Shown here: in pieces, positions 23,851-33,921 of the stretch | Layout of the letters: the number at the start of each line of letters is the position of its first letter | Position numbering within the stretch: the stretch's first letter is position 1 | DNA from: Tubiluchus corallicola | Taxonomy: Eukaryota > Priapulida > Priapulimorpha > Priapulimorphida > Tubiluchidae | Assembly: GCA_030141605.1 (NCBI GenBank) | Contig: JAQGDQ010000194.1 | Coordinates: 353,501-410,811 of the forward strand | Direction of reading: 5' to 3' | DNA: 57,311 bases | Program-made: the position numbers and the translations under genes | Notes under the pieces: model-generated | What the model was told of the DNA's origin: nothing | Databases searched by the model: none | What the model saw: only the letters and a program-made list of their open reading frames with translations

Positions 23851-24571
23851 TTACACCCTCTACACTACCAATAACACATGAGCATAATAAAACCAAAAAA
23901 ACATTATACACAAAGTTGAAATCATGTGCTATAACTAATGCTATTACATCCATCCACCAATGATCAATAATGCACAGACATTCTACATGGTTCTTGTTTA
24001 CTGCTTCCCAGAGGATAAAAGGCTTACAGATGCAAATTACATGTACAATCTGTAACACAGAAGAATAGCAGGTGCTAATAAAGCCTGGAACAACTTCATA
24101 ATTTTACAAAAAGAACTTCTAAACACACACTTCCAATTTTGATTAGTAAAAGTCTCTCCTAGTGAAACATTCACACCTTACAGACCATTTCCTCGTCTTT
24201 CTGGAAGTACACTTGTTTTTTACAATTTGGAAAAACAACATGTTGCACATATCAAGTTTTTTTCTGTAGATTGTTCATGTGGTTTTGAGCAAAATTTGGG
24301 TAAACTGGTCTGGGAAAAGCCTATTGCAGGAAACCGTGGCCCAGGAGCGAATTATAAACATGCCTAATAAACCCATCGTTGAATGCACTATTCGACCATT
24401 ACCAAGCACAACTCCTAAAGCGTTTCCATACGCTAGAAATCAGGGGAGTATAAGTTATGCAAAAAACAGACAAAAAGGGCCATTTTTGGAGGTTTCCTGG
24501 GCCCACATTCCCTAGGTGGGGCTAATTAAAATATACCGATCACCAAAAATGGTGCCATCATTGGATCATAT

Positions 24572-24650
24572 ACATACGTACAGCAAGTCCTCACATAATG
24601 TGTTCCAGCAAAATTAAGCGAGACGTTGTTAAATGAAGCCAAGACTTCCA
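24572..24650 (+). repeat. Possible pogo/Tigger-like terminal sequence
   Basis: TACAGCAAGTCCTCACATAA begins a stretch continued by GTTCCAGCAAAATTAAGCGA and GACGTTGTTAAATGAAGCC. This resembles the terminal region of pogo/Tigger-like DNA transposons seen in many animal genomes. No transposase or second end is visible nearby. Confidence 0.3.
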
Positions 24651-24845
24651 AAGAAGGTAATGTAAAATAGATATACGTTCTGGAGACACATACAAATATA
24701 TATGACGTCATATACCACCAACATTAATTATTAGATATGGTTTACAGTAACAATGTTGAAAATAAAAATAACGTAAGTGAAGGCAATAGACTGCGCACAT
24801 GTCAGTGGCACATGCTGTATTTTATATTTTATTAGAGTCTAATGT

Positions 24846-27420
24846 TTACATTTTGTGCTTTATCAAATACACGCGCCTAACACCTGCCACCTTGTAATTA
24901 TATATAATAATCCTTATTAGTACTTTTATGAATGCATTGACAAACACAAACCACACAAATGCATGTTTTCCATTGATTTTAGAATAGTTCTTTTGCTGTT
25001 GTCCACCCATCCACATCGATATAATGCACTCTGAAGTTTGCTCCTCTTCTCCACAAATACATAATGGGCTGTCTGCTATACCAACCTGGTGCATATGCTT
25101 TTTAAAGTTCCCGTACAGTAAGGAATGTAGTTGTGGTTGATTCTACATTCCCCTTGTTTTTTCTTTACGGAGGATCTAGTGATGTAAGTCTGGGAAAATA
25201 TTTAGTATTTATTCTTTGTACTGGTAACTCACTTCCTTAAATTTGTAAATTTTTACTCAATCTAGTTGTCCAAATTTGCTCATTATCTCCTCATGTACTT
25301 AGGAACATCATTCACCGTTTCGTACCGCATATAGCACACGTATCTGATCAATCTGTTTAGATTGACCAGATGACAACTGATAAAATGTCTACATTCTTAC
25401 ATGTGACTAGACTGTCAGTTTTCCATTTTAAGAACATTTTTCCTGAGCAATTCGCCCTCACTGTTTTTTTTTTGTAGTACTTTTAGCAGAAATTGCGCCG
25501 ATATTGAATCGGCTAATATGTCTAGAGGTGGAAGTGCACACATCAATTCGTGCTTATTTCTAGCTGGATGATAACTGCATCCAGGAGCAGTCTTCACAGC
25601 ATCGCATATAATGTCCCCGAAAGACTTGAATATCCCATACATCCAGGCTGTTCAAGCATATAATATAATTGGCAGCACAGTAGCCTGAAGTAAGCTAATT
25701 ATTACTGACATTCTTAACCCAATGTATTTTCAGGGACCAGCACATGTATTTTTTTATTTAGTTGTTGACTGTTACACCTAAAATTTTACTAGATTTGATG
25801 TACAAAACCTTGTCTGATCCTATGGCTAGCTTGCTTGGTTGAGGTAAGTTTTCCCAAGAACCAATCAGTAATACCTCGACTTATATGGCCGAGTGTCTAT
25901 TTTGAGGCATCACTTTTTACAACATTCACTTAATCTGTGACTGTGTGACTGAGCCATTTCCAAACAGCTTTTTGAGGACTTAAATGCCACACTGATGTTG
26001 TGTGGTACTTTTACATCATCCCATTATCAGCACATTTACATGTATTGACCTCACTTAGTAGGTTACCCAACATATCTGCCACGTACAAGAATTGTATTGA
26101 GCCCTATGGCAACACAATTTTACAGCTGTGCTCTTGTTAAGTAAACTCATCCACTCTGATAACAACTTTTCTACTGTGCAGGATAATCACTATTAAATGT
26201 AACAAAGGCCGTCTTGTGCTAGCTTCTAACAGTTTACATAGAACGCCAATTGTCCATATGGTGTCGAAAGCTTTTTCAATGTCACATCACATAACTAAAT
26301 TAACATTGTTCGTTATGGTATCTTCTTGAACATCTGAAACCAGCTTTACTGGGCATCTTATGGTGTTTCTCTTAGCAACCCTTCATGTTATTTTCAATTA
26401 TGTTTCATAGAGTAAAATGATTGCGCAGCATTGATGTCATTCTTTGCACTAGTTTCCTTATGTCTGAAGAGATTGTAATGGCCTGTAGTTACTTGGATTG
26501 GAATGCTGGGACCACTTTTGATTGTATACAAATTCAAGTCTCAGTTGTAAACATGAATTTGCAATTTGAAGTTTGACAGTTGTGGCAAATGGGCCAAAAC
26601 TTTTAATCATTTTCTGGTATATTCCATCATTGTCACAAGATTTGCCATTGGGTTTAACTTCCTTCAATGCAGTCCTCAACTGGTCCAAGCTAAATGGTAC
26701 ATTAATATAATATGACTAGGTTGATTCCAGGTTTGTTACAGTGCAGTCTCAACTTTCCACCTTGGATCAAAATTTAAACCAGTCAGGTGGCTGCCATCAA
26801 AAAATGTATTGTAGAAGATATCTGCTTTTTCTTTGTCGGATATTATTAACACATCAACCTTGTTGTCATTTTGCTGACCAAAAACATTTTTATGTCTTCC
26901 TGAAAATTGCACTTTGTTTAGTGCTTCTGTGTTATTGCATAATAATCCGCAGCAGCATTGATTTCCTGGTTAAACCTTTCCTTGGTTTTTTGTATGCTAG
27001 ATTGTTTAAATCAGAACATTTGTTACAGGTCTTTCAGCATTCTTTCACTGCATTAGATAAAGTAGTTAATTTTGGTGTTCAGAAAGGCTTACTAAGGGTA
27101 CATATAACTTTCATTTTCAAGTTCGTTCTATCATTTCCCGCAGTGATCGATCGTGTCTCTGAACCATGTCCACATAGCAGTGACATTACCAGTAATCTTA
27201 AGCTGGCAAAAATACTTGTAACTTTGTATCAAAACTGTGACCAAATCATCCAATCACTATCTTTTATATAACACACTTTCAATTTCGAACCATTTTGTTG
27301 TATGTTGTACGTACGCAAGATTTTAAATGCAGAAATCACAGGAAAGTGGCCCATTCCAGAAACACCCATTAAAAAGTTCAATTTCATTGTGTTACAGCTG
27401 CATATTAGGTTACTGCACAA
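24846..27420 (-). mobile_element. Decayed Jockey/I-like LINE (endonuclease end, RT, C-terminus)
   Basis: Read on the minus strand: GMGHFPVISAFK at 27330 fits the end of an apurinic endonuclease domain, with KVCYIKDSDWMIWSQF after it as in the Jockey linker. IISDKEKADIFYNTFF follows (about 26840). KEVKPNGKSCDNDGIYQKMI and NPSNYRPL (26690-26460) are the first RT blocks, and DIEKAFDTIW (about 26275) is RT motif A. QFLYVADML and CKCADNG follow near 26090-26020; the catalytic YxDD-type motif has become CADN. LPPLDILADSISAQFLLKVL (about 25530) and ADSPLCICGEEEQTSECI (25075-25020) are the typical C-terminal part with a CxCG knuckle. Many stops; clearly dead. Confidence 0.75.
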
Positions 27421-27829
27421 TGGTTTTTGTTATATTATGGCAAAGAAAACTTCTGGAATTATAATCTGCTGCTGCTGCTACTATACCTGTAACAAAACCG
27501 CCCAGCAATTTATTAAGACCACTTATTGCTGGTCTGAAAGTGGTTTTATGAAGCGGCAGCTACTGTAATGTGAGTTTAATTTTCATTAAAATTGAGTTAG
27601 TTGCAATGCTGATAAACCCACTGCATTTAATGATCACTGACTTTATTCATATACATAGGCTGAAGTACTAAAATTGACTTAGATGCTGCTCTGTATCCCA
27701 CCTGCTAATTGGCTCAGGTACTGTGCAATTTGTTTTCTTTTGCTGTGCGCAGCTACCCGCTCTGAGCTCTTCCATTTCACGTTAACATCCGACTGTCGCG
27801 TGTGCGTAGTTTTCGTATTAGTAAAATTA

Positions 27830-28081
27830 CGTATCTGGGTTTAAGAGTTTAAATATTTTTATGAACATTTCAGTAAAGTTTTTTAAAAGGTACGTGTACA
27901 GTATAACAAACGTTATTAAGGGAATGGGAAAGGGTTATGTATAAGAGTGTGGGAAGGGTTTATAAAGACTTAAAACAATGTATAACTGCTAAAATAAGTA
28001 TAGCGTCCCTACTTCGCGGAAATTCACTTATCGCTGGTGGTCCTGGAATGGAACACCTGCAATAAGTGAGGGAACACTGTA
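27830..28081 (-). mobile_element. Pogo/Tigger-like non-autonomous DNA element end
   Basis: The stretch ending GCGTCCCTACTTCGCGG, TTATCGCTGGTGGTCCTGGA and AATAAGTGAGGGAACACTGT then A has the appearance of the 3' terminal region of pogo/Tigger-like elements, which end with CAGT-type termini next to a TA target. The preceding GGGAATGGGAAAGGGTTATG and AGACTTAAAACAATGTATA also fit that kind of element. No transposase frame is present, and strand is by convention of the terminus. Recognition is from memory of the motif. Confidence 0.45.
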
Positions 28082-28352
28082 CACCTTAATTCAATTAAAA
28101 TTCATCGAAACCTAAAATTACTCGATTAACCTAATATCGATTCAGCGGACCTAAAAAGAAATTTCTATAAATAGAAATTAAATAGTGCAGCTGGGAGAAA
28201 TACTGACCATAAATAATGTCAATGACAAATAAATGTTACTTTATTTCTTATCTATAAATGGTTCTTTATATAACAGTTTTTAAATAATTCTGAATGGCGC
28301 CAACAAAACAGCTAGTATTCCACAAAAATTTGATATTAATAAACGACCATAC

Positions 28353-28477
28353 CTCACATGGTGAAGGTTTGCATTCACATGTTGGACACCCAGATAAGCT
28401 ATCGGCAACATAACCATGTTTACATTTGCGTTTACAATCCTTCGGATCATTCGGATCAAAAAAACATTTCAGCGTAA
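28353..28477 (-). CDS. Antistasin-like domain exon (first copy)
   Basis: Minus-strand exon with acceptor AACTTTTTCATAG and donor GAG/GTATGG. It encodes 41 complete residues: LKCFFD, then KDCKRKCKHGYVADS, GCPTCECKPSPCE. Cysteine spacing and the GYVAD core match the antistasin family of small serine-protease inhibitor modules. It is clearly homologous to the exon at 2525-2640, with a three-residue insertion (NDP) before the second cysteine. It enters with two bases of a split codon (phase 1, fitting the thyroglobulin exon at 41517-41735) and ends in phase 0, fitting the linker exon at 16553-16658. The BEL element at 30.5-37.2 kb sits in the intron upstream of it. Confidence 0.87.
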
Positions 28478-28615
28478 CTATGAAAAAGTTAAAATCACAT
28501 GCTTATATTTCAAGATGCCACTGAAACAAATATGTAAAAGTCTACTTAAAGAATTATTTATGTAATTTGGTAATTAGTAATTTCCATTGCCTCCACCTTA
28601 AATTCAATGTTTTCC

Positions 28616-28681
<66 letters not shown>

Positions 28682-29589
28682 CAAAACCTGACACATTTTA
28701 GAATCATCTTGGCACAGTTCAGTTAATAAAGCCAGTGTGCTCTTTAAGACCACATTTATTCAGTAGCAGGCGACAAAAGTACTAGCAAAATGAAAAAGAA
28801 AATGTATTTTTGGCAGTTTGCCTATTTGTTAATATACACAGTCGAAATTTAAAAACGGCTTCCTAGATTCACTTCCTCTTAGTCTAGGTAACACTGAAAC
28901 ATAAAGCCTACTGTTTAGTTATAACCACTCCACATGTACAACAGCTAGATTTTAATTTGTTGAGCAAACTTGGATGACTGTCGTATACATGAATGCGAGT
29001 TAGCCGACTGTACCATGTTTAATTGTCCGCATAACTTTTGTGAATAATGCTTAAATTTACGTCAGGCAAACGGAAGCAGACATTGTTAGATACACAGGGA
29101 AGGTAAGAGTTGTTAGATAAATTGAAAGGCATCAACCCTGTAGCCTGAGTGAAGTGGCTGAAACTTTACGTGTCTCAGAAAAGCTTCCCTTGGTTACAAA
29201 AACGAATGACAAAGCTAAGTGCAACTAAAACCTAACTGTAATTAAAATAAGCCTTTTTATAGTTTCGATGTATGCACATGTAGTTACTGTAAGTCAAAGG
29301 TTAAGTGTATGACATGTGAGTAAATCAAAGCCATCTACCGCATTAGTTTAGTAACCACAGTTGTTTTGCGTGGACTTAATTATGCATGGATCAGTGTGTA
29401 GAGTGATTTACTAGCAGGATCCTGCTTGGGAACAAAAAATGAACTAGGCAAGGAGCTGTTAAAACAGTTACTATTACACTAGCATGGGCTTCAAGGCATT
29501 GTCAAGTGTACACAAACTGATACACTTAATCTTTGACCTTTTGACTATCATCATCAATCACTGGAACCTCCACAAACAGTGACTAAACA
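28478..29589. other. Intron sequence with TA microsatellite
   Basis: Contains a long TA run (28617-28680, interrupted by TGTACA). The rest of the stretch shows nothing recognisable. Confidence 0.5.
28617..28680. repeat. TA dinucleotide microsatellite
   Basis: About thirty TA units with one TGTACA interruption. Confidence 0.95.
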
Positions 29590-29742
29590 AACATTGTATC
29601 ATTTGATGTTGTAAGTTTGCACAACAACAAATGTCTTGATCTGGTACTCAAAGATGTTGACTACCAGCTAACAAATTTTCCCAAGAACACCGTCAGCATT
29701 AGATTTACAAAGCACTTTATTATGGAAGCAGTTGATCATTAA
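29590..29742 (+). mobile_element. Penelope-like reverse transcriptase fragment
   Basis: Fifty codons beginning NIVSFDVVSLHNNKCLDLVL. SFDVVSLFTNxPLD is the motif A region of Penelope-like element reverse transcriptases; here LFTN is altered to LHNN. Nothing else of the element is recognisable, so this is a small relic. Confidence 0.45.
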
Positions 29743-29920
29743 GATAATGTATTAATCAAATTATACACCGAAGCCATATTGATGGAATAATACTTCTATG
29801 AAAGCACAAAACAGTTAACTGGTTAATCTAAGGCCTGTGTCTGACATTATTCTATCTGACTATTAAAATATTGAACTATATAAAAACATAAAGATGTGTA
29901 TTCATAATTTCAGAAACTGA

Positions 29921-30283
29921 TTAATTATGCCCATAAGACCTAAATATTGAATTTTCAACATAAAGCTTGAATATATGTTCTGATTTAGCATCTTTTATGC
30001 CTGTGCAAAGCTCATTCCATAGTAGGGGCCAAGTGTATGTTAAATGATGTCTGGCTGTGTTTATTCTGCAGCACTGTGCTTTAAATTCATTCGCCTTAGT
30101 ACTGTGAAATTTAACATTTAATTGAACTGGATTATTAAAAAAGACTTGACGAAGTTTATTAATTGTCTTGTACATATAGATGCCGAGGTAATAATTAACT
30201 ACATGCACTATAGCACTATAAACACTAAAAAGTATTTTTAACCTACAACACTCATTTACAATTGCTGTATTACCGCAATGCAC
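29921..30283 (-). mobile_element. LINE 3'-terminal coding fragment (CR1/Rex/RTE-like)
   Basis: A 120-residue minus-strand frame with the tail pattern of non-LTR reverse transcriptases: INTARHHLTYTWPLLWNEL followed by CTGIKDAKSEHIFKLYVEN. This matches the usual region HNTR...GP.LWN.LP..IK...S...FK, close to the protein C-terminus. It is truncated upstream, and a stop follows after SYGHN. Confidence 0.6.
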
Positions 30284-30500
30284 ATAAGAATTGTATATTA
30301 CATGCAGGAGTCTGTCATTCCGTAATGAGTAAAACTATATTAACTACTAAACTATAGTATCTATTATATTAAAATATTGCAGTTTCGTGCCTCCTGCCAA
30401 AAATCGATTATGGCAAAATGCCTTGCTAGTTACAAAAAGCATGTCCGCCTTGATGTACCACGCAGATTACTACATGCACCTTATGGAAGATGGAAGACGC

Positions 30501-30695
30501 TGTAAAACTATGTCACGAAGATTTTGCATATTGTGTTTTTCGTTCTGGGGGTGTGTGCCATTTTTCTTGTTCCACGTGTGTGCGACATTTTTGTTTCCGT
30601 GGCAAAATTCGATTTTATTTGTGATGAACAATTTATAGTTTTAAATAAATCTCTTTGTATCAAATAATTGAAACTTATCCGTGATTGTATTTATA
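30501..30695 (+). repeat. 5' LTR of the BEL/Pao element
   Basis: 195 bp, beginning TGTAAAACTATG and ending TGTATTTATA. It contains an AAATAAA polyadenylation signal near 30647. By my reading four positions differ from the 3' LTR. The end is TA, not the usual CA. It is short for an LTR. Confidence 0.9.
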
Positions 30696-30698
30696 TTT

Positions 30699-30716
30699 TG
30701 GTGCCAAACTGCCGGG
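30699..30716 (+). promoter_or_regulatory. Primer-binding site of the BEL/Pao element
   Basis: TGGTGCCAAACTGCCGGG starts three bases after the 5' LTR. It begins with TGG, complementary to the universal CCA of a tRNA 3' end, as expected for the minus-strand primer site. I cannot tell which tRNA. Confidence 0.75.
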
Positions 30717-30731
30717 AAAAGAGACCTTTAG

Positions 30732-32003
30732 ATGAGTATGGCTGAGTGTGATAAAATTAAACACTCTAGAAGTAGATCCAAGGGTTGGGTGAAGACTGGC
30801 ATAAAATTACTAAAAGAGGTGGTGTCTAGTGAAACGCCTAACTTTGTGTTTGTTCAGCAAAAATTAGAGAACCTTGGAAAATATATTGCCACCTTTAATG
30901 AAACAGAAGTGCAATTAGAAGATTATTTAGAAGGTGAAGAACTTGAGCAAGCGATTATAGAGGCAAGTGAATTAATCAACACAGCGGAATTAATTTCTGC
31001 TCAGGCACTAAGTTTGCTAAAACCAGATTCAAGACCATGTAGTCCTAGTGATTTCCAGCAACATGCAAGTGATAATGATTTTGTCTTGCGACGAGTGAAT
31101 AACTGTGATTTAGCACGTAGTGAAAGTGCAGCGAATTTATCAACTAATAATGTAGTCGGTACAAAAATCACCAAAGTAAAACTAACTAAATTGCAACTGC
31201 CAACTTTCAGTGGTGACCCATTGAAGTTTTGCGAATTTTGGGACATGTTCGTTGCCTCTGTGGATGCTAAACCTGTACCAGACATTCATAAACTTGTTTA
31301 CTTAAAGAGCTTACTTAAAGGTGAAGCTGCTCATGTGATAGATGGCCTGCAGCGTGTAGATGGCAATTATAAAGAAGCTGTTTCTTTGTTAAAGGAGAGA
31401 TTTGGTGATAAAGACGCAATCGAGATGTCATTGTTAAATAAACTGTGGCAGTTAAAGCCCATCACCGATTCGAAAAATATTGAAGCACAAGGAAATTTTG
31501 TAGATGAGCTTGAAGTTGTTATAAGAGGCCTCAGTGCAATGGGACTTAGTACAGAAGAATTAGGTAAAACCCTAAAACCTCTCTTTCTAGCAAAAATTCC
31601 ATATGCTTGGCGTGTTGAATGGGAGCAAATGAGAAGGCGTGAAGATGAGACAACATGCTTTGAAAAATTTCGACAGTTCATGAAAAGTGAAGTTGATATT
31701 AGACGAAAGGCTGCTTCATACACTCGCCATAGAGAGTATGGTGAATTTAGTTGTCGTGCTGGGTATAAGAATTTAGGTGTGAGGGGCACCCTAGATTCAG
31801 TTTCTGTTCTTCAGTCTAGTGATTCGTGTGGCAACACTAAAAATGCACCTTCAGCTTCAAATAATTCCCATTGTTTATTTTGTGGTAGAGCTCAACATAT
31901 GTGGCGTGATTGTGCGGCTCTTCCTACTATGACTTTGCAAGAGCGAAAACAGAAGGTTGCTGAGCAGCACCGTTGTTTTTTGTGTCTTGGTTTAAACCAC
32001 TGA
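30732..32003 (+). CDS. gag: BEL/Pao gag protein
   Basis: A 423-codon frame starting at an ATG 16 bases after the primer-binding site. Residues 1-30 are basic and about 40-110 are glutamate-rich and probably helical. From about residue 150 comes the DUF1759-type gag core (LQLPTFSGDPLKFCEFWDMF, then GEAAHVIDGL and LLKERFGD). A CCHC knuckle CLFCGRAQHMWRDC begins near residue 379. A second knuckle (CFLCLGLNH) is cut by a TGA. After it the frame continues in register with the remaining cysteines and a third knuckle, so gag was originally fused to pol. The product would form the particle and bind element RNA. This is the best preserved part of the element. Confidence 0.9.
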   Translation: MSMAECDKIKHSRSRSKGWVKTGIKLLKEVVSSETPNFVFVQQKLENLGKYIATFNETEVQLEDYLEGEELEQAIIEASELINTAELISAQALSLLKPDSRPCSPSDFQQHASDNDFVLRRVNNCDLARSESAANLSTNNVVGTKITKVKLTKLQLPTFSGDPLKFCEFWDMFVASVDAKPVPDIHKLVYLKSLLKGEAAHVIDGLQRVDGNYKEAVSLLKERFGDKDAIEMSLLNKLWQLKPITDSKNIEAQGNFVDELEVVIRGLSAMGLSTEELGKTLKPLFLAKIPYAWRVEWEQMRRREDETTCFEKFRQFMKSEVDIRRKAASYTRHREYGEFSCRAGYKNLGVRGTLDSVSVLQSSDSCGNTKNAPSASNNSHCLFCGRAQHMWRDCAALPTMTLQERKQKVAEQHRCFLCLGLNH

Positions 32004-32644
32004 GCTGATACTTGCCGTAAACCTCCATGCAAGCGATGTAGTAAACGGCATCATTATTTATTGTGCAATTCAATTACTGGCAACTCCCAGGTGAGTCCTT
32101 ATGTTAAAAGAGGTTCAAATACTTCTGATGCAAGTGTTGATGTTCCATCAGTTCATTTACAGTCTTTTGGTATGAATGTTGTGTTCTTAATGACTGCGAC
32201 TGCTGTTTTGGAAGGTACCAAATCGTCAATTCCTATTCGTGTTTTTATAGATCCTGGTGCCACTACCTCTCTCTTATTTTGTGTGATGTTGCAGAGCGAG
32301 CAGGCTGTGAAATTATAGGCGAGCGTAATCTTTCGTTAGCTATTATGGGTGGACTTAGCACACCGCAACAGAAATGCCACATTGTTCGCGCTAAACTTCG
32401 AACAAATACAGGAAAAATTGTGACCTTTAATGCCACCACCCAAGATAAACTAGTGAGACCCTTTCCGACATGTTCGGAGGGTGATTGGTTAGGAGACTTA
32501 AAGGGCATGATCCTAGGTGACCCAGAGATTCTTAGTGGCAATCCACGAGAAATTCATCTACTGGTTGGTAGTGATGTTTATCACCAAATAATGGGCTCGA
32601 AGCGTTCCATTACTCTGCGAAACGGCCCCACAGCTGTTGATTGA
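32004..32644 (+). pseudogene. pol: BEL/Pao zinc-knuckle remainder and aspartic protease, broken
   Basis: Continues gag in the same frame after the TGA: ADTC closes the second knuckle, and KPPCKRCSKRHHYLLC is the third. A retropepsin-type block VFIDPGATTSLL follows at about 32240-32275, with DPG in place of DSG/DTG. Near 32277 the frame shifts, and the protein resumes as CDVAERAGCEIIGERNLSL and continues to LLVGSDVYHQIM, the DUF1758/A17-type region. A TGA at 32642 precedes FGWLLHGPC, the expected next block. Confidence 0.8.
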
Positions 32645-32723
32645 ATATTTGGATGGCTTTTGCATGGTCCCTGTACCGGAAAACTGAACAAATGTGATGG
32701 TGATTCAGTAAAGCTGTTCCCAA

Positions 32724-33464
32724 GTGATTGATGGATCTTCACCCGTGAATGATCTACAGCGATTGTGGTCCTTAGACAGCATAGACAGCCCTGCTGATGA
32801 GCTTCAGTGTAGTGATTCTTTAATATGGCAGCACTTTCGAAATAATCTGCACTTTGAAGATGGGCGATATTGTGTTAAGCTTCCATGGAAAGTGGATCAT
32901 CCACCACTATTAAATAATTGAAAGTCTGCTGAAATACAAAGGTGTAAATTAGAATCTAAATTGAGCCCAGAATTGCATGTGCAATATGATTCAGAGATAA
33001 AATCTATGATTCAGTTTGGTTTTGTAAAACCAGTGTCATCTTGTGATGATTTGGTAGATGGTGCAGTATACTATTTGCCTCATCGACCTGTGATTCGTGA
33101 AGACAAGGATACAACAAAGATTCGACCTGTTTTTAATGCAAGTGCTAAGGGTCCTAATGGTGTGTCTTTAAATACGTGTCTTGAGATTAGTCCTAATTTA
33201 TTGCCTGAGATACCGGATATTATGTTGCAATTTCGTTCCAATCCAGTTGGTTTTTGCGGGGATTTAGAAAAAGCATTATTAATGATCGCAGTGTCTGGTG
33301 AAGATCAGAATGTTTTGCGATTTTTGTGGCATGGTAGTGAATATAAATTTGTGAGGCTTCCATTTGGTGTATCCAGTTCTCCTTTTCTTTTGATAGCTAC
33401 CATTGTTACACATTTAGATTTTGAAGGTAGTAATCTTTCAGCTGAGATGAAACGGCGCTACTGA
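32724..33464 (+). pseudogene. pol: BEL/Pao reverse transcriptase N-terminal part, broken
   Basis: Begins in a linker (LQRLWSLDSIDSP), continues through YCVKLPWKVDHPPLLNN, a TGA at 32919, and then the RT blocks. Visible are YYLPHRPVIRE, IRPVFNASAKGPNGVSLN, GFCGDLEKALLMIAV (carrying the first catalytic aspartate) and LPFGVSSSPFLLIATI. The frame stops at 33464 after AEMKRRY. The YxDD box that should follow about here is absent (see the deletion finding), so the enzyme cannot be active. Confidence 0.85.
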
Positions 33465-33480
33465 CAGTGAGCAAGCATTA

Positions 33481-33912
33481 GTGAAGATTAAGCATGCTAT
33501 CAATGTGATGCAACAAGCTGGCATGAATTTGCGAAAATGGCACAGTAATGATCAACAAGTGAGAGAAACCATGCTGATAGAGAGTGAATTTGTAAAAGTT
33601 CTAGGCTTGCACTGGAATACTAAGTTTGATACTTTAGCTGTAGCAGTACCTATGCTTGATACAAATGTAATTAATGTGACAAAGCGCTATATACTCAGTG
33701 TAACTGCATCTGTGTTTGACCCTTTAGGAATGGTCTGTGGCATTTTGCTAGCTGGGAAATTAATTCTCCAGGCTCTCTGGAGAAGTGGCATAGGTTGGGA
33801 TGCATGTATTGATGATGAGATATTGTTAAGGCAGTTTGATTCCTTTTGTATGCAACTTAGGCAACTGTCTGACCTTAAAATAGCACGGTACGTTAATGTA
33901 AATAGTAATTAG
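33481..33912 (+). pseudogene. pol: BEL/Pao RT C-terminal and A17 connection region
   Basis: Continues from GATDSEQAL, which lies in this frame just upstream (about 33454-33480), into MNLRKWHSND, VLGLHWNTKFDTL and the block VTASVFDPLGMVCGIL, typical of BEL/Pao pol between RT and RNase H. A TAG at 33910 interrupts the frame just before the RNase H start. The frame continues in register after it. Confidence 0.85.
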
Positions 33913-33921
33913 TCTGTACAT

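Noticed and set aside
25866-25920. ACCTCGACTTATATGGCCGA read as a DNA-transposon terminus inside the LINE.
   Set aside because: Only one end-like motif, no partner, and it lies within continuous LINE-derived sequence.
26741-27568. Plus-strand frames of 176 and 88 codons.
   Set aside because: They are antisense to the decayed LINE, whose endonuclease-end, linker and RT blocks are clear on the minus strand.
32001-32921. UGA recoding (selenocysteine or readthrough) in the BEL gag-pol.
   Set aside because: Other disabling lesions (frameshifts, RT deletion, TAG, tandem duplication) show ordinary decay; no hairpin or readthrough context was seen.
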